Source: Neochlamydia sp. AcF84 (GTDB lineage: Bacteria; Chlamydiota; Chlamydiia; Chlamydiales; Parachlamydiaceae). From it: a DNA stretch of 64,000 nucleotides. The position numbers and the translations under genes were made by a program. The DNA is taken from assembly GCF_011087585.1 (NCBI RefSeq), contig NZ_VJOT01000043.1:1-64000 (forward strand), in the 5' to 3' direction. Under the pieces are notes generated by a model. It made no database searches. It saw only the letters and a list, made by a program, of their open reading frames with translations, and had not been told where the DNA came from. Below, in pieces: positions 9,601 to 17,748 of the stretch; within the stretch, counting starts at the first letter, position 1; each line of letters begins with the position of its first letter.

Positions 9601-10145
9601 TAGCCCAAATCCTCCAAGATCAAGGGCTTTTAGAGCAGGCAGCTGAGCATGCTGAAGAAGCCTGTAAGATTAATGAAGAGCTGTTTGGTGAAAACTATGA
9701 TGAGAATGTAGCGAACTGCTACGGCAACCTGGGAACGATCTATAGGCAGCTAGAAAAGTTAGAACTAGCAGCAGAGTATGCAAAGAAAGCGCTTAGAATT
9801 GATTTGGAACTATATGGTGAAAATCATAACGCTGTAGCAATCGATTACAATAACCTAGGAACGATCTACCAACAGCAAGGAAATTTTCAGTTAGCGGCAG
9901 AGTGTGCAGAGAAAGCACTTAAGATTGATCTTGAGATAGAGGGTGAAAATCATCCAAATGTGATAAGTGATTACAATAATCTAAGAATGCTTTATCTAGT
10001 CCTCGGAAACATAAATAAAGTTTTTGAATATACAAAAGAAGCACTACGTAGCAGTATTGTGACATATGGTCTTCAGCATCCTACAACCATTGAAATTAAT
10101 ACCGATCTCAAAGATCTTAAATTGCTTGTTATGAAAACAAGCTGA
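6630..10145 (+). CDS. F-box-like / nucleotidyltransferase-like (DUF294-type) / TPR repeat protein, candidate host-directed effector
   Basis: 1171 residues from the preferred ATG. (1) Residues about 27-64 resemble an F-box: IALKIFKELELLDLCQAKLVCKEWKQQI, the helical module that binds Skp1 in SCF ubiquitin ligases. (2) Residues about 195-255 carry a GS-x10-DxE nucleotidyltransferase signature, GFGSLAREEMTPYSDLEFG, as in DUF294/GlnD-type enzymes, followed by a helical region to about 550. (3) From about 565 to the end lie about 14 tetratricopeptide repeats, most with the 42-residue kinesin-light-chain period and phrases such as YNNLGTIYQQQGN and GENHPNVA. No signal peptide; export, if any, would be by type III secretion. 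Target and catalytic activity are unknown. TPRs and F-box are well supported; the nucleotidyltransferase call rests on motif alone. Confidence 0.85.
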   Translation: MSSEISLGYPYIFPTFEQIEDKAPNHIGISSVYAEIALKIFKELELLDLCQAKLVCKEWKQQIKGSFLDEEEAYTQALKRAIQKEELIKVASFIEKLGDIYAAKRTSETFLQAAGLYNYALQLFSEDRQEIIKKKLFNVQSLLTELCNGKPISLEQMRKQFEANRQVLKKLREEIGKKIQALGSNPSSEEVRDLYKKIAQGMKDFFKILVEQSIDTLGAAPCEYAMIGFGSLAREEMTPYSDLEFGILIQEDSEDNREYFKRLTNLIHLRVINLGETILPALNIPCMIKAGFFDSVTPRGFAFDGEGAKGKGCKTPFGNRQTFKLIQTPEKMAQYIAQDEQGKWWHDKEPHLPMELLNFTHLLGNLELTAQYKQKIQEKLNAPYQQGRNLRQYLAKVHLVKEDMISFDPGMGHLEKQGMLFKVKNDLYRFPHLALDRLALLKKIVASDTFGRIEQLNKQGIITDSAAEKLKDWMSIALFMRLKTYSHYQAQQEMMNPLIKSCGFDKPELIQKQFALDSHALEDLKKIYRVFIPFYQAMHEFLAGREEELKSSTLDDNSSQTQGNIALRFFQYKEALKWYNKAIQEDPENPQALNALGTLYYEQGNLEKAAAYVSQAIEINHDCLNKNCLNLTDYYYHTANLVRSYYNLGLIHHEKGNLKEAAEYTYKGIDICLKLFGENHFSVAGGYNNLGMILQDQGKLEEAAEYAKKALAIDLKRFGENHPSVARDYTNLGMAYQEQGNLEEATHLIKKALEIDIKLYGENHPQVAIEYENLGMICHEQKDLETAIKLVKKALEINFKLYGEIHPSVAMNYNNLGKIWQEQENLGQAAEHYMKALVLHRKLNGEDHPNVALGYNNLATIYKEQENLKQAVKYCKKALKIDKHISGDNNPNVERDYYHLGLYFELQKNLVQAAEYLGNGLEVHYNLHGEFQPSARTYYESLVIIYKELIKTYQEQENLEQAATYAEKDLKIKLRYYGEKHREIAISYDNLAQILQDQGLLEQAAEHAEEACKINEELFGENYDENVANCYGNLGTIYRQLEKLELAAEYAKKALRIDLELYGENHNAVAIDYNNLGTIYQQQGNFQLAAECAEKALKIDLEIEGENHPNVISDYNNLRMLYLVLGNINKVFEYTKEALRSSIVTYGLQHPTTIEINTDLKDLKLLVMKTS

Positions 10146-10766
10146 TTCTCTTAGAATAGCTGGGTAGCAGAAGGAAAAGGCAAATGATTGAGCTAATTTA
10201 AATATGAGATCTTAGCTCTACTTCTTAAGAGCTTCTTAGATATTCTAAGGAATAGGCATGCTGGTTTTTATTAAGTTGTGGCTTATAAAATGCCAGCTTG
10301 CCCTTGTATCATGTAGCTCTTGGGCCGACATGCCACCTTAGAAAAAATGAGTAGAGCTTGGCAGGTATTTTTTAGTTAACTGAAGAATGCTGTGAGGCCG
10401 TGAAAGAAGGAATACATGAATGTTGAAATTAAGTTTTTAGCGCAGCTGACATTCCCATATGATGTCTTTTTGCTAGTTCTAACTTTTTTTCTCTTCACCA
10501 TGCTTTTAGTCAGACGAGAGGAAGCTTTATAGTTTTGTATATAAAAGCTCTTAAAATATGAAGTTTTTGATAGGCAGCTTTTGCAAAAAGCTAGCCGCAT
10601 ACCGAAATGCATCCTAGGGCATAAAGCAGCTGTAGAATTACTGCTTAAGAAAGCTTTTTAGTAGGCCTGTAGGATAGCAAAACTTTCCTGGCACCATTGT
10701 TTTTAAAACAAAGATAAATGCGCTTCTATTTATTCCTGCAGTTTTATTTAAAATTTAAAGTTTCTA
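10146..10766. other. Gene-poor spacer
   Basis: About 620 bases between the TPR gene and ndh, which converge. A minus-strand frame at 10376-10612 (Lys/Ser-rich) has no ribosome site or recognisable family. No clear terminator with a T-tract was found. Confidence 0.35.
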
Positions 10767-12035
10767 TCAACGGATCGGTTCATCTTTATCAGTTAGGGGA
10801 CGAGTAATAAGCCGTATGCACCGCTGATTACGGCAATATAGATAAAACCAGTTGAGCATGACCACTAATCGATTGGCGAAGCTGATAAGGAAATGGATAT
10901 GGATAAAGCACCATGCTAGCCAGGCAATAAAGCCTGTGATTTTTAATTTTCCTACTACGGCTACGGCTTTTGCTTTTCCAATGGTTGCCATCATGCCTTT
11001 GTCGAAGTACTTGAAAGGTTTTCTCTGTTTGCCGCAAATATTCTTTCTTATTAGCTTAGCCACGTAATGACTTTGTTGAATGGCAACAGGAGCTATACCC
11101 GGCAAGGGAAGACCTGCTGTATCTAAGAGAAGAGCAGCATCGCCAATCACAAATATCTCGGGATAACCAGGAACGGATAAATCATTGGCGACATGTATTC
11201 GTCCGGTATGATCTTGCATGACTTCTAATGTATCCAATAAAGGAGAAGTTTGATTACCAGCCGCCCAAATGGCATTACGGCTGTCGATAAACTTATCTCC
11301 TATTCTTACTCCTTCAGAAGTTATTTCAGTTACTCTGGTTTTTAAAATTATTTCTACTCCCAGCTTTCTTAAATCTATAGCTGCTTTTTCGGCTAAATCT
11401 TTAGGGAAGCTAGAGAGTATTTGCTCAGAGCCTTCAATCAAATAAACACGTGCATGCTCAGGGTTAATATGACGAAAATTATGGATTAAAGAGGTATGAG
11501 CAATTTCAGCAATAGCTCCTGCCATTTCTACCCCTGTAGGACCTGCACCTACAATTACGAATTGTAAAAATTTTAAGGTTTCCTCAGGTTTGGTGCATCG
11601 TTCGGCTCTTTCAAAGCTTAAAAGAATGCGTTCTCTAATTCTTATGGCATCTTGCAAAGTTTTTAAGCCAGGGGCAAATGCTTCCCATTCTGCATGTCCA
11701 AAATAGGTGTGCTGAGAGCCTGGAGCAAGGATTAAATAATCATAATTGTAAGTTTCCCCATTCTCTGCTATTACTATTTTTTTTTCTTTATCTACGGCGG
11801 TAATGTTGGCTAAAAGCACTGTTACATTCTCTTGTTTAGAGAAGATGGTACGAATAGGTGAAGCAATATTAGCTGGCGATAATGCAGCACTGGCCACTTG
11901 GTATAAAAGGGGTTGGAAAAGGTGGTGATTAGTTTTATCAAGTAGTAAGACATCTACTGCTGCTTTTTTTAAAGCTTTAGCAGCATTAAGGCCACCAAAT
12001 CCTCCTCCCACAATTACAACTTTTGGCTTGCTCAT
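10767..12035 (-). CDS. ndh: Type II NADH dehydrogenase (NDH-2)
   Basis: Non-proton-pumping NADH:quinone oxidoreductase, a monotopic flavoprotein on the inner face of the cytoplasmic membrane. The N-terminal FAD site is VVIVGGGFGGLNAAKALKK; HHLFQPLLYQVA, the NAD-binding Rossmann motif VIVGAGPTGVEMAGAIAE, and IFVIGDAALL near FAD follow. The C-terminus has a hydrophobic/aromatic amphipathic stretch (ITGFIAWLAWCFIHIHFLISF) typical of the membrane anchor. The start is placed at the Met of MSKPKVV, with AAAAGG eight bases upstream, rather than seven codons earlier. Length about 422 is normal. Confidence 0.93.
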   Translation of the reverse strand: MSKPKVVIVGGGFGGLNAAKALKKAAVDVLLLDKTNHHLFQPLLYQVASAALSPANIASPIRTIFSKQENVTVLLANITAVDKEKKIVIAENGETYNYDYLILAPGSQHTYFGHAEWEAFAPGLKTLQDAIRIRERILLSFERAERCTKPEETLKFLQFVIVGAGPTGVEMAGAIAEIAHTSLIHNFRHINPEHARVYLIEGSEQILSSFPKDLAEKAAIDLRKLGVEIILKTRVTEITSEGVRIGDKFIDSRNAIWAAGNQTSPLLDTLEVMQDHTGRIHVANDLSVPGYPEIFVIGDAALLLDTAGLPLPGIAPVAIQQSHYVAKLIRKNICGKQRKPFKYFDKGMMATIGKAKAVAVVGKLKITGFIAWLAWCFIHIHFLISFANRLVVMLNWFYLYCRNQRCIRLITRPLTDKDEPIR

Positions 12036-12147
12036 GCTTATAACCTTTTTAATCATTTTTTATTATTAGAGGACCGAATAAATCAACTAAATTTCTTCAA
12101 TATTTTTGCCTTACTGAACTTCTCAAAGCAGGCTCCTAGAAACATTA

Positions 12148-13209
12148 CTATTCAGGAAAAGTCGAAGGCGCTTGAATGTGTTGCCAACCTTCACCATCGA
12201 GGGCTTTTAAGAAACTAAGGAGAGCTTTCTTTTCTTCTTCTTTAAGCTGCAAAGGCTTCATCAAAGGATGCAGATTAGGATTAGGCGTGCCTCCTTTATC
12301 ATAATACTCAATCACTTCCTCTAGGGTCTTAAGGCTTCCATCGTGCATATAAGGATGATTACTAACTATTTCTCTGAGGATAGGCACTTTAAAAGCTCCC
12401 CAATCTTTATCTTTTTTTGTTATTTCATACCGTCCTAAGTCTGGCTTAGAAGAAGCCATCCCTATCCCAATATTAGCAAAATCTCCGCTGCTAAAATTAA
12501 CCCCATGATGACAATCAATGCATCCTTTTGATAAAAATACTTGATAACCATGTGCTTGCTCAGCACTCATAGCTGATTTGTCGCCTTTAATGTAGCGATC
12601 ATAAGGCGAATTCCCCGATAAGAGGGTTCGTTCAAATGTTGAGAGGGCTTTGGCAATATCATCTATTGTACACTCTTCATTGTTGAAAACTTCTTTAAAC
12701 AGAAGTCGATAGCCTGCAATGTTTTTTACACGTTCTTGACATTGCCAATGGGCCTCATGAGGGTTATCTGCTAAAGTCATTTCTTTAGGATTGGCAATAG
12801 GCCCTTTACTTTGTTCTTCAAGCGTTTTAGCTCTACCGTCCCAAAATAGTAAAGGTTGATAGGCTGAATTGATAATGGTCATGGAGTGGCGGCTGCCGTA
12901 CCGTCCTTTAATTCCTATGGATACAGGTCTGCGGTCTGAAAAACCTTCAGAGGGCGCATGGCAGCTTGCACAGGAAACAGTTCCATCTGAAGAGAGCCTA
13001 GTATCAAAATATAAAAGCCGTCCTAACTCTGCTTTTTTTGCATGGTATGGATTATCTTTAGGCCAAGGAATTTCAGGTAACCCATAAGGAAGGGTAAGTT
13101 TTTGAGGCTCGGCCAAAAAATTCATCTTCGATGCATCGCTGACATTCACTTCACTCCATACTACACCCATCCAGAAAAAAGCTATCCATGCTATCTGCGC
13201 AAGCTTCAT
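12148..13209 (-). CDS. Di-haem cytochrome c peroxidase (CcpA/MauG family), exported
   Basis: Periplasmic enzyme reducing hydrogen peroxide with electrons from small c-type cytochromes. From the preferred Met (GGAG five bases upstream) the N-terminus is a signal peptide, MKLAQIAWIAFFWMGVVWSE. Two CXXCH haem sites are visible: CASCHAPSEGFSDRR in the N-terminal half and CIDCHHGVNFSSGDF in the C-terminal half, with GYGL-type spacing, FWDGRA and KVPILREI motifs of the family. An upstream in-frame ATG at 13239 would put ten charged residues before the signal peptide and is disfavoured. It lies just behind ndh in the same direction with a 112-base gap, so both may serve respiration or peroxide defence. 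Confidence 0.92.
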   Translation of the reverse strand: MKLAQIAWIAFFWMGVVWSEVNVSDASKMNFLAEPQKLTLPYGLPEIPWPKDNPYHAKKAELGRLLYFDTRLSSDGTVSCASCHAPSEGFSDRRPVSIGIKGRYGSRHSMTIINSAYQPLLFWDGRAKTLEEQSKGPIANPKEMTLADNPHEAHWQCQERVKNIAGYRLLFKEVFNNEECTIDDIAKALSTFERTLLSGNSPYDRYIKGDKSAMSAEQAHGYQVFLSKGCIDCHHGVNFSSGDFANIGIGMASSKPDLGRYEITKKDKDWGAFKVPILREIVSNHPYMHDGSLKTLEEVIEYYDKGGTPNPNLHPLMKPLQLKEEEKKALLSFLKALDGEGWQHIQAPSTFPE

Positions 13210-14001
13210 ACCCTCTCCATTCTCTCCATAAAACTGCATTTTGCATTTTAAAGTTCAATTGTGCAAGATTAAATACTTAAGCTCTTAATGCGTAAAAACT
13301 TAATGATTATAAAAGTAGATAAATTAGATCGAGAAGTTGCGTTAATAGGCATTTAATCACATATTCTAACTCTAAATTCTTTTACTCTTTGAAGGCAATT
13401 CACTAATAATTTTATTAGGCTACAGCTCTTCTTGCTAATGAGCTCAAGCATCGAGGGTCGATAAAACTAGATATAGATCCAACCTTTAAGCTTTTGAGAG
13501 AAATGTAGTTTTTTAAGCTTTTGGCTAGTTTTTTATGCGTGATGGATTTTAAAAACTAGATTGCAAAGTAAAGAGGAGATGAGTAAGGAGATCAAAAGGG
13601 TGGGCATAATTTTTTTACCGCACCAGACTATATAATAAAGGCTTTTTTCCTCTTAAAAGCTCTTTATTTATCATGTAGATTTACTTAAAGAGCGGATAAA
13701 AAGCTGAAAAAACTCAGACATTTGTAATCAAATTAGGTTCTACTAATCTACTTGCCTATCAGAAAATGTTGGAGAAGTCCATGCATAAAAAGCAATAGAC
13801 TTCCAGCAATAAGTAGTGTTTATTGAAAGCCAAATCGCTGAAAAATTTTTCCTAGCGCAAATTTAGCTCATACAATCTTTTTCTAATCTTCTTTGGTGCT
13901 TATCTCCTTAAAGTTTATGAGGGTGCAAACTATTGAATATCTTTTTATCTTTTAGTCTTTTTGATAACTTAAATTTTTTATGATCTTTTTTAAACTTTTT
14001 G
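13210..14001. other. Long spacer without genes
   Basis: About 790 A/T-rich bases. No frame, tRNA, repeat or strong hairpin was recognised on either strand. Confidence 0.4.
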
Positions 14002-15081
14002 CTAGGCAATAGTAATAGCTTCGTTTAGATAGACATCTTGTATGGCATGGAAGATTTTTATGCCTTCGTCAAGAGGGCATTGAAAAGTTTTACGTCCACT
14101 GATTAGGCCCATCCCTCCGGCTCTTTTGTTAATGACAGCTGTACGAACCGCCTCTTCCAAGTTTTTTTGCCCTAGAGAAGCTCCTCCTGAATTGATAAGC
14201 CCCACGCGACCACTATAGCCATTTAATACTTGATAACGGCAAAGATCGATAGGGTGGTCAGTACAAAGGTCTGTATACATAGCTTCAGCATATTTACCGT
14301 AGCTGCCTTTCTTATCTTTATTTAGAGCTTTATAGCCACCATTATTAAGAGGTAGTTTTTGTTTTACAATATCTGCTCCAATGGTTGCTCCTAGATGATT
14401 GGCCTGGCCTGTGAGGTCAGCACTCTCATGGTAATCTACACCATCAACTTTAAAAGCTGGGTTACGTAGATAACACCAAAGAATGGTAGCCATTCCTAGC
14501 TCATGCGCCTGTGAAAAAGCCTCGCTAATTTCCTTAATCTGACGATGACTTTCTGGGGCACCAAAATAAATGGTGGCACCTACAGCCATTGCTCCCATAT
14601 TCCAGGCTTGCTTAACATTTCCGAAAAGAATTTGGTCATATCGGTTAGGATAGCTAAGAAGCTCATTATGATTGATTTTTGCTATAAAAGGAAGGCGATG
14701 TGCATATTTTCGTGCGACAAGCCCTAATGTTTCTAAGGTGGAGGCTACTGCATTACAGCCACTTTCTAAAGCTAATTTCATAATATTTTGCGGGTCAAAA
14801 TAGATAGGGTTAGGAGCAAAAGTAGCGCCTGCTGAATGTTCGATACCCTGATCAACAGGAAGGATAGAAAGATATCCTGTCCCCCCTAAGCGCCCATGAT
14901 TAAAGAGCGCTTGAAGGCTAGCAAGCACGCGTATGGGACGATCACTAACACCATGAATTTTACTTAGCCACTCTGGCCCAGGCAAATGAAGTGCCTCTTT
15001 GGAAACTTTTTTACATTGGTAGTGGAGTAAAGAATCAGCTTCAGCTCCAAGAAATCTTTCAATATCAGCTATTTCAAGCAC
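14002..15081 (-). CDS. fbaB: Fructose-bisphosphate aldolase class I, DhnA/FbaB type
   Basis: Cleaves fructose 1,6-bisphosphate to glyceraldehyde 3-phosphate and dihydroxyacetone phosphate in glycolysis, or the reverse in gluconeogenesis. Motifs across the 359 residues fit the FbaB group: [43 protein letters not shown], and [10 protein letters not shown], whose first Lys (about 240) sits at the position of the Schiff-base Lys. NSGGASLG and [10 protein letters not shown] form the phosphate-binding C-terminal part. Class I DhnA aldolase is the usual form in chlamydiae. Stands alone, about 230 bases divergent from the PP2C-like gene. Confidence 0.94.
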   Translation of the reverse strand: MLEIADIERFLGAEADSLLHYQCKKVSKEALHLPGPEWLSKIHGVSDRPIRVLASLQALFNHGRLGGTGYLSILPVDQGIEHSAGATFAPNPIYFDPQNIMKLALESGCNAVASTLETLGLVARKYAHRLPFIAKINHNELLSYPNRYDQILFGNVKQAWNMGAMAVGATIYFGAPESHRQIKEISEAFSQAHELGMATILWCYLRNPAFKVDGVDYHESADLTGQANHLGATIGADIVKQKLPLNNGGYKALNKDKKGSYGKYAEAMYTDLCTDHPIDLCRYQVLNGYSGRVGLINSGGASLGQKNLEEAVRTAVINKRAGGMGLISGRKTFQCPLDEGIKIFHAIQDVYLNEAITIA

Positions 15082-15312
15082 AGCAAACCTCGCAAGTATT
15101 AGTTATAAAATTCATCCTAAATAATCAGACAAAAATATGCTAGTAAACTTCCTTCAAATAATAAAAAAATGAAATCAGAAGATTTTTACCAGGCTTTTCT
15201 ACTTAAGCTTCTTCCTGGTTAATAGAATTATTAAGGGATGGCATGGTTATTGCATAATTATTAAAAAATTTTATTTATAAGATGATTAAGTGATAGCATT
15301 TAGGAGGAGAAT

Positions 15313-17028
15313 ATGAATATCTTCAATAAAGAAAAATCCCCTATCCATAATAATTGGCAAACCAATCGTCTCTATAATCAACAAGAGGTTCAGAAAAGCT
15401 CCTCTTCTAATCCTCAAGCAATTCCCGGCACTTCTCTTACCCATCCTCAAGTGATAGTAAGAACTAGTCAGTTGCAAAAAAATATAGAAGTAACACCAAA
15501 AGCTACGGATCAAAGAAGTCCTATTAACACGGCAGCAATCCGAACAATAGTATCAGAACAACACCCTAATCGTGAAAAGCTTAGAGAAGTTCTTAATCGA
15601 GCTAATCTTTCTATCCGTACCGAAGATAAAGAGAAGCATCCAAAAATTTTAGCTGATTTAAAGACAGCGATTGAGCAGCATCGCCAAGAAATCAAAAAAG
15701 GAGGAATTCTAAGACAGATCCAACATCTTTTTAGTAAAACTTTTGGATTTTCTATAACCGTTAAAGCTGAACAGGCGTATGAAAATTTTTTCAATAGCCT
15801 GAGTGCAAAAGATCAAGAATACACACAAGACATTTATTTTAAAAAAATAGGAACAAATGAGGATAACGGCTCGCAAGGGTTAAAGCTATCCTCAGGTAAG
15901 TCACGGGCGATGTATCATGAGAGTACAGTTCCTGCTAATGAATATAAGATTAAAGGCTCCCCAACTGAACAAATTTTTAGAAACATGGATAGAGGGGCTG
16001 CAGGGCAGGTGGATGGAAAAAATTACGGGATAGTTTGTGATGGTTCTTCCTCAGGTGAATATGTAATGAAAGCGGCCCAAGCTTTTACTAAAAGCATGGA
16101 AGCATTCATAAGAAAGGGCAGCTTTAACAAAAACCTTGAGCCAACTGCATTAGAAGAGCTAACGAAAGAAGTTTTTGTAAACGCCTCAAAATCTGTCAAG
16201 GTAGATGATAATACTTATGCAAAGGCAGCTACAGCTGTATTTGCAACTTTTTCGGATATTCCTGATCGTAGGGATATTTATCTAGTCAATGGAGGGGCCA
16301 TTGGGGACACAATAGCTGTTAGTGTCAATCGTGCTCAAGGCACCGCAAAGCAGCTCAACACGATTACTAAACAGAATCCTATGGATCATGCAGATTCGGG
16401 AGGGGCCCTTCAAGTAGGGGAAATGCAAAAAAGTGATTTAGAGAAAATTTCAACTTTTTCGGCAGAAGTAAATCATGATGATGTCGTTATCTTAGCCAGC
16501 GATGGCCTTGCAGATAATATTTATGCAGGAAACCTAGAAGGGCTTTCTCCTGAAGAGGGGGCAGCAGAGGTAAAAAGGCAACTAGAAGTGATTCTCCCTC
16601 TCATTATCTTCAGTTCGAAATTTGACCAATCTTTAGAAGAGTTAAAAAGTGAGGGGCAGCCCTGGCTAGATAAAGATCCTCCTACTTTGCCAACAGCAGA
16701 GGATTTAAAGGAATTTACAAAAGATGAGGTAATAGACACCTCTGTCGATAACGAAAAAATTGCCCAGCGTCTAAATAATTATATTAAGTTTATCACAGAC
16801 CCTCAACATCAAGTGGTTACACAAGCAAGAGATTTACAGCAGCAGATAATAGAAATTCACAATAAGATAAACAGTTCTTCAGAGGAAGAAAACGCTAATG
16901 CTTGGAAAGCCCAGCTAAAAGAGCTAGAGGAAAAATTAGAAATGGTAAAGCAGCAAATTAGGGATCCTAAAAACGTAGCAAAAACCGATGATAGCCTGCT
17001 GGTCATATTATCTCCTACAGGGGAATAA
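15313..17028 (+). CDS. PP2C-like serine/threonine phosphatase-related protein
   Basis: 571 residues behind a strong GGAGGAG ribosome site. The first ~190 residues are Gln/Ser/Lys-rich and unrecognised. Residues about 225-425 follow the PP2C plan: VDGKNYGIVCDGSSSGEY (metal Asp near 243, but without the usual DGHGG), a helix, ATAVFATF, GGAIGDTIAVS, then DDVVILASDGLADNI (Asp about 397); the last strand, TDDSLLVILSP, is at the extreme C-terminus (Asp about 559-560), separated by a ~130-residue helical, Gln/Glu-rich insert. All main acidic positions look present, so activity is possible. No signal peptide. The long N-terminal extension and insert suggest a lineage-specific signalling protein or secreted effector. 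Confidence 0.72.
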   Translation: MNIFNKEKSPIHNNWQTNRLYNQQEVQKSSSSNPQAIPGTSLTHPQVIVRTSQLQKNIEVTPKATDQRSPINTAAIRTIVSEQHPNREKLREVLNRANLSIRTEDKEKHPKILADLKTAIEQHRQEIKKGGILRQIQHLFSKTFGFSITVKAEQAYENFFNSLSAKDQEYTQDIYFKKIGTNEDNGSQGLKLSSGKSRAMYHESTVPANEYKIKGSPTEQIFRNMDRGAAGQVDGKNYGIVCDGSSSGEYVMKAAQAFTKSMEAFIRKGSFNKNLEPTALEELTKEVFVNASKSVKVDDNTYAKAATAVFATFSDIPDRRDIYLVNGGAIGDTIAVSVNRAQGTAKQLNTITKQNPMDHADSGGALQVGEMQKSDLEKISTFSAEVNHDDVVILASDGLADNIYAGNLEGLSPEEGAAEVKRQLEVILPLIIFSSKFDQSLEELKSEGQPWLDKDPPTLPTAEDLKEFTKDEVIDTSVDNEKIAQRLNNYIKFITDPQHQVVTQARDLQQQIIEIHNKINSSSEEENANAWKAQLKELEEKLEMVKQQIRDPKNVAKTDDSLLVILSPTGE

Positions 17029-17139
17029 ACAGGTCCTTAGAGTGAAAAGGTAGGGGGGATGTGCAAGATACAAGGTTTAAATCGGATAGGTAATAAAGCC
17101 TATAGCCGACCATAAGATGATCAATAGAAAGCTTGTTTA

Positions 17140-17313
17140 TCATGAGGGCCATCCCCACAAGCAGCTTTTACACTCTTTGGCAGCTTTGGTATCATTAGAA
17201 GAGCGTGAAATGGATAAATCATAAGCAGCTTTAATTATCCATGCGCATAAGCTAGCTTCAAGGGGGGGATTTTGAAAGTCCCTTCTTTCCTGTACTTTTA
17301 TTTTCTCTCCCAT
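17140..17313 (-). CDS. Possible small Cys-containing protein (57 aa), start uncertain
   Basis: A 57-codon frame reads from ATG 17313 to TGA; its C-terminal half includes KAAKECKSCLWGWPS, with a CxxC-like pair and three Trp. A near-perfect ribosome site (AAGGAGGT at about 17345-17352) serves a different ATG, at 17336, whose frame stops after 12 codons and overlaps this one. A single-base change near 17310 would join the two into one ~65-residue protein. This is either a frameshifted small gene, a coupled leader, or chance. No homologue recognised. Confidence 0.33.
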   Translation of the reverse strand: MGEKIKVQERRDFQNPPLEASLCAWIIKAAYDLSISRSSNDTKAAKECKSCLWGWPS

Positions 17314-17748
17314 CCTTTAATAGCTACATCCGGCATGAATTTATACCTCCTTTTTTGCTTTAAAATTTTGTTATAATCGGGCCGATTATGTATGTGGTAA
17401 GCAAGCTTTTTTTGATGGTTGAGTATAATTTTGTTTTTGCAAACTATATTTTGTAGCTCATATGTATTAAAGAGTACTCATATTGCATACGCTTCTTAAC
17501 ATTTATGCCACAACGTCACTACTATACTTAAAAATTTTTTCGAAAAAACATTTTTAAAATCATGAGACAACCTTTTTTTTAGCTATTTCCTTATCCGCTA
17601 ACTCACGTTGTTCTAGACATCAATCCATGGCGGTTTTTTTAAAGCATACACCAGCTTATCAATCTTTCTGCAGAGATAAGATATGGGAGTAAGGTAGATT
17701 TTATTTTCCTAAGTAGTATTAAAGGAGTAAGTATACATAGATCCTTGT
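17314..17748. other. Spacer downstream of the RND operon
   Basis: Besides the strong ribosome site near 17345-17352 on the minus strand, nothing is supported here. The sequence is A/T-rich. Confidence 0.35.

Noticed and set aside
10376-10612. Minus-strand frame of 78 codons
   Set aside because: No ribosome site, composition biased to Lys/Ser, no family, and the stretch is A/T-rich spacer.
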